From: Thermoplasmata archaeon
GTDB lineage: Archaea; Thermoplasmatota; Thermoplasmata; Lutacidiplasmatales; UBA184
Assembly (NCBI GenBank): GCA_030040865.1
Contig: JASHSX010000109.1
Location: forward strand, 1 to 7,952
DNA length: 7,952 bases
Direction of reading: 5' to 3'
This document shows positions 6,731 to 7,952 of the stretch, in pieces. Below the pieces are notes generated by a model, which was given only the letters and a program-made list of their open reading frames with translations, had not been told where the DNA came from and ran no database searches. Position 1 is the first letter of the stretch, and each line of letters opens with the position of its first letter. Both the position numbers and the translations under genes were made by a program.

Positions 6731-7684
6731 CTACTCGATGACGTCCGCGTTCTCGGCGAGCACGCGGGCACGCTTCGCGACGCGGGCCGCCTTGTTCTTG
6801 TCGCCCACGACGTCCGCGAGGCGATCGAGCGGCGCGTCGGCGATCGCCCTCACGTCGACGAAGCCGGCCGCCACCAGTCGGTCGACGAACTTCTCCGAGA
6901 GCGATAGCGCGACCCGGAGCGTGCGCTTCTGGTTCTCGATCGCCGCGATCTCCTTGGACTCCTGCGCGCTCGTGACCTTGCCGTCCCGAATGGTGAACGT
7001 GAGGTCGCAGAGCGGCGGGATACGGCCGGAGTGAGTGACGATGACGACGGTGGCTCCCTTCTCCTTGTTCAGGCGGTCGAGGATCTTGAGCACGGTGCCC
7101 CCCGCCTGAGTGTCGAGGTTGCCCGTCGGTTCGTCCGCGAGGATGATCGACGGCTCGTTCGCGAGGGCGCGCGCGATCGCAACCCGCTGCGCCTCGCCGC
7201 CGCTCAACTTGGACGGCTTCGAGTCCGCCCGCTCGTCCATCCCGACGTCCTCGAGGAGCGAGAGCGCGCGCTTTCGACGGTCGGCGGCCGGCACCTTCAG
7301 GATCTCCATCGGCAGGGCCACGTTCTCGCGCGCCGAGAGGTTCGGGATCAGGTGGTAGGCCTGGAAGACGAAGCCGATCGTCCGCGCCCGATAATCCGTG
7401 AGCTCGAGCTCGCTCATGGTCGTGAGCTCCTCGCCGTCGACGTGGACCTCGCCGGACGACGGGACGTCGAGGGCGCCGATCAGGTGGAGCAGCGTCGTCT
7501 TGCCGCTCCCGCTCGGCCCCTTGATCGCGACCATCGAGCCGCGGGGGACGGAGAGGTTCGCGCCCCGCAGCGCCTCGACGGGCGGCTTGCCCCGGATCCG
7601 GAACTCCTTCTTCACGTCGATCAGGGAGATGATCGGCGAGCCGTTCGCCGGCGCAGCCGGTTCCGGCGCGGCAACGTCACTCAT
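6731..7684 (-). CDS. ABC exporter ATPase (MacB/LolD type) with C-terminal HhH-like domain
   Basis: This is the nucleotide-binding subunit of a MacB/LolCDE/FtsX-type ABC transporter, acting on the cytoplasmic side with the permease encoded just upstream. It has 317 residues, whereas the family is usually 220-250. Order: an Ala/Pro-rich start (1-17); Walker A GPSGSGKT 56-63; Q-loop Gln108 in GFVFQAYHLIPNLSARENV; signature LSGGEAQ 160-166; Walker B IILADEP 180-186 with catalytic Glu185; D-loop GNLD; and switch His218 in VIVTHSG. FVFQxxxLIPxLxxxENVxLPM and DEPTGNLD are typical of the MacB/LolD group. After about residue 240 come a charged linker and about 55 extra residues (roughly 261-317). These read like a helix-hairpin-helix/SAM-like fold, with AGFVDVRAIADAPLDRL followed by VVGDKNKAARVAKRA. 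The ATG at 7684 overlaps the permease stop by 8 bases and has GGAGG 9 bases upstream. The substrate is unknown; the role of the C-terminal domain is unassigned. Confidence 0.93.
   Translation of the reverse strand: MSDVAAPEPAAPANGSPIISLIDVKKEFRIRGKPPVEALRGANLSVPRGSMVAIKGPSGSGKTTLLHLIGALDVPSSGEVHVDGEELTTMSELELTDYRARTIGFVFQAYHLIPNLSARENVALPMEILKVPAADRRKRALSLLEDVGMDERADSKPSKLSGGEAQRVAIARALANEPSIILADEPTGNLDTQAGGTVLKILDRLNKEKGATVVIVTHSGRIPPLCDLTFTIRDGKVTSAQESKEIAAIENQKRTLRVALSLSEKFVDRLVAAGFVDVRAIADAPLDRLADVVGDKNKAARVAKRARVLAENADVIE
7677..7684 (-). other. Stop/start overlap ATGAGTGA of permease and ATPase genes
   Basis: On the - strand the ATPase start ATG (7684-7682) precedes the permease stop TGA (7679-7677), so the two genes share 8 bases in different frames. 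This points to translational coupling and balanced production of the two exporter subunits. Confidence 0.85.
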
Positions 7685-7952
7685 ACCGCAGCGCCTCCGC
7701 CGGGCGGAGCCGGATCGCCCGAACGATCGGGTACAGGGCGCCCAAGAGGCCCAGTCCCACCGCGACCGCGAGCGTCCCGACGATCAGCTCCGGCGAGGGA
7801 TTGAAGGGGAAGCCCCGGCCGAACAGGCCGAAGCGTCCGCCGCCGCCCCCGGGTCCGCCCCCGAACGCGCCGCCCTGACCGAGTACGAGATCGCTGATCG
7901 TGGGCGCGAGCAGGTCGGCGAGGCCGACCCCGACCCCGAACCCCACGACGGC
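7677..7952 (-). CDS. FtsX/MacB-type ABC permease, C-terminal end (5'-truncated)
   Basis: Only the last 91 residues are in the window; the frame is open to the edge and the gene begins beyond it. The end LYPIVRAIRLRPAEALRYE is the hallmark C-terminus of FtsX-like permeases (MacB, LolC/E, YknZ type), which move or mechanically act on substrates at the outer face of the membrane. A membrane helix (about LIVGTLAVAVGLGLLGALYP) precedes this tail, and a further hydrophobic segment (AVVGFGVGVGLADLLAP) opens the visible part. Between them is a loop of about 26 residues at visible positions 25-50, made mostly of Gly with Phe, Arg and Pro. Loops at this place are usually short or not so biased. The codon at 7946-7944 is an internal GTG valine, not a start. 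The ATPase gene follows with an 8-base overlap, confirming an exporter operon. The large extracytoplasmic domain that would define the subfamily is not visible. Confidence 0.88.
   Translation of the reverse strand, partial: AVVGFGVGVGLADLLAPTISDLVLGQGGAFGGGPGGGGGRFGLFGRGFPFNPSPELIVGTLAVAVGLGLLGALYPIVRAIRLRPAEALRYE
7694..7698 (-). promoter_or_regulatory. Ribosome binding site for the ABC ATPase
   Basis: The - strand reads GGAGG 9 bases before the ATG at 7684, inside the end of the permease gene. It supports that start codon. Confidence 0.65.

Noticed and set aside
2461..7180. The palindrome GCGATCGC (the cyanobacterial HIP1 sequence) occurs at 2461, 3113, 3374, 3578, 4442, 6840 and 7173, far more often than base composition alone would predict.
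   Set aside because: All seven copies are read in frame as Ala-Ile-Ala (GCG ATC GCx), including the two in the - strand gene. Preferred codons in hydrophobic or helical stretches explain them; no intergenic or out-of-frame copy was seen.
7031..7804. A 257-codon + strand frame opposite the ABC ATPase.
   Set aside because: Charged antisense translation with no domain, lying over Walker A and signature motifs that are clear on the - strand.
7944..7946. GTG at 7946-7944 as the start of a small - strand membrane protein.
   Set aside because: The frame stays open to the window edge and the C-terminus is that of a full-size FtsX-type permease, so this is an internal valine codon.

Overview
The window is almost solid coding sequence: only about 28 bases lie outside genes. 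It is very GC-rich (roughly 70% by eye, with strongly GC-biased third codon positions). It holds two convergent gene groups. On the + strand (1-6715) is the tail of a respiratory complex I (Nuo/Fpo-type) operon, nuoL (5'-truncated by the window edge), nuoM and nuoN, running straight into a geranylgeranyl-reductase-family flavoprotein and a trans-polyprenyl diphosphate synthase. On the - strand (6731-7952) is an ABC exporter pair of the MacB/LolCDE/FtsX type: the 3' end of a permease gene, then its ATPase gene.

The + strand genes are separated by 0, 4, 7 and 2 bases, so they look like one transcription unit. NuoL, NuoM and NuoN are the three antiporter-like membrane subunits that carry the proton channels of complex I. 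The key Lys, Glu and His residues that fall inside the window are present in all three, so the pump looks functional. The two lipid genes that follow make sense as quinone-tail enzymes. The synthase has small residues (Ala, Thr) at positions -5 and -4 before its first Asp-rich motif, as long-chain quinone-tail synthases do and short-chain archaeal GGPP synthases usually do not. The reductase family saturates isoprenoid double bonds. My reading is that the operon encodes both the quinone-reducing machine and the means to build and partly saturate the quinone tail. Archaeal membrane-lipid synthesis is the main alternative role for the two enzymes.

The - strand pair overlaps by 8 bases (stop of the permease, start of the ATPase) and is probably translationally coupled. 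The ATPase has all canonical ABC motifs plus an unusual C-terminal segment of about 55 residues that reads like a helix-hairpin-helix (HhH/SAM-like) domain. The visible permease end has a glycine-rich loop between its last two membrane helices.

Organism: prokaryote with a high-GC, compact genome and an aerobic or anaerobic respiratory chain. The archaeal-style geranylgeranyl reductase and the form of NuoN lean towards an uncultivated, high-GC archaeon (Thermoplasmatota-like would fit), but a high-GC bacterium such as an actinobacterium, where nuo genes can also sit near isoprenoid genes, cannot be excluded. No tRNA, rRNA, CRISPR, insertion sequence, origin or clear promoter was seen. Most of the window is ordinary core metabolism; the points worth a second look are the quinone-tail linkage and the HhH tail on the ABC ATPase.
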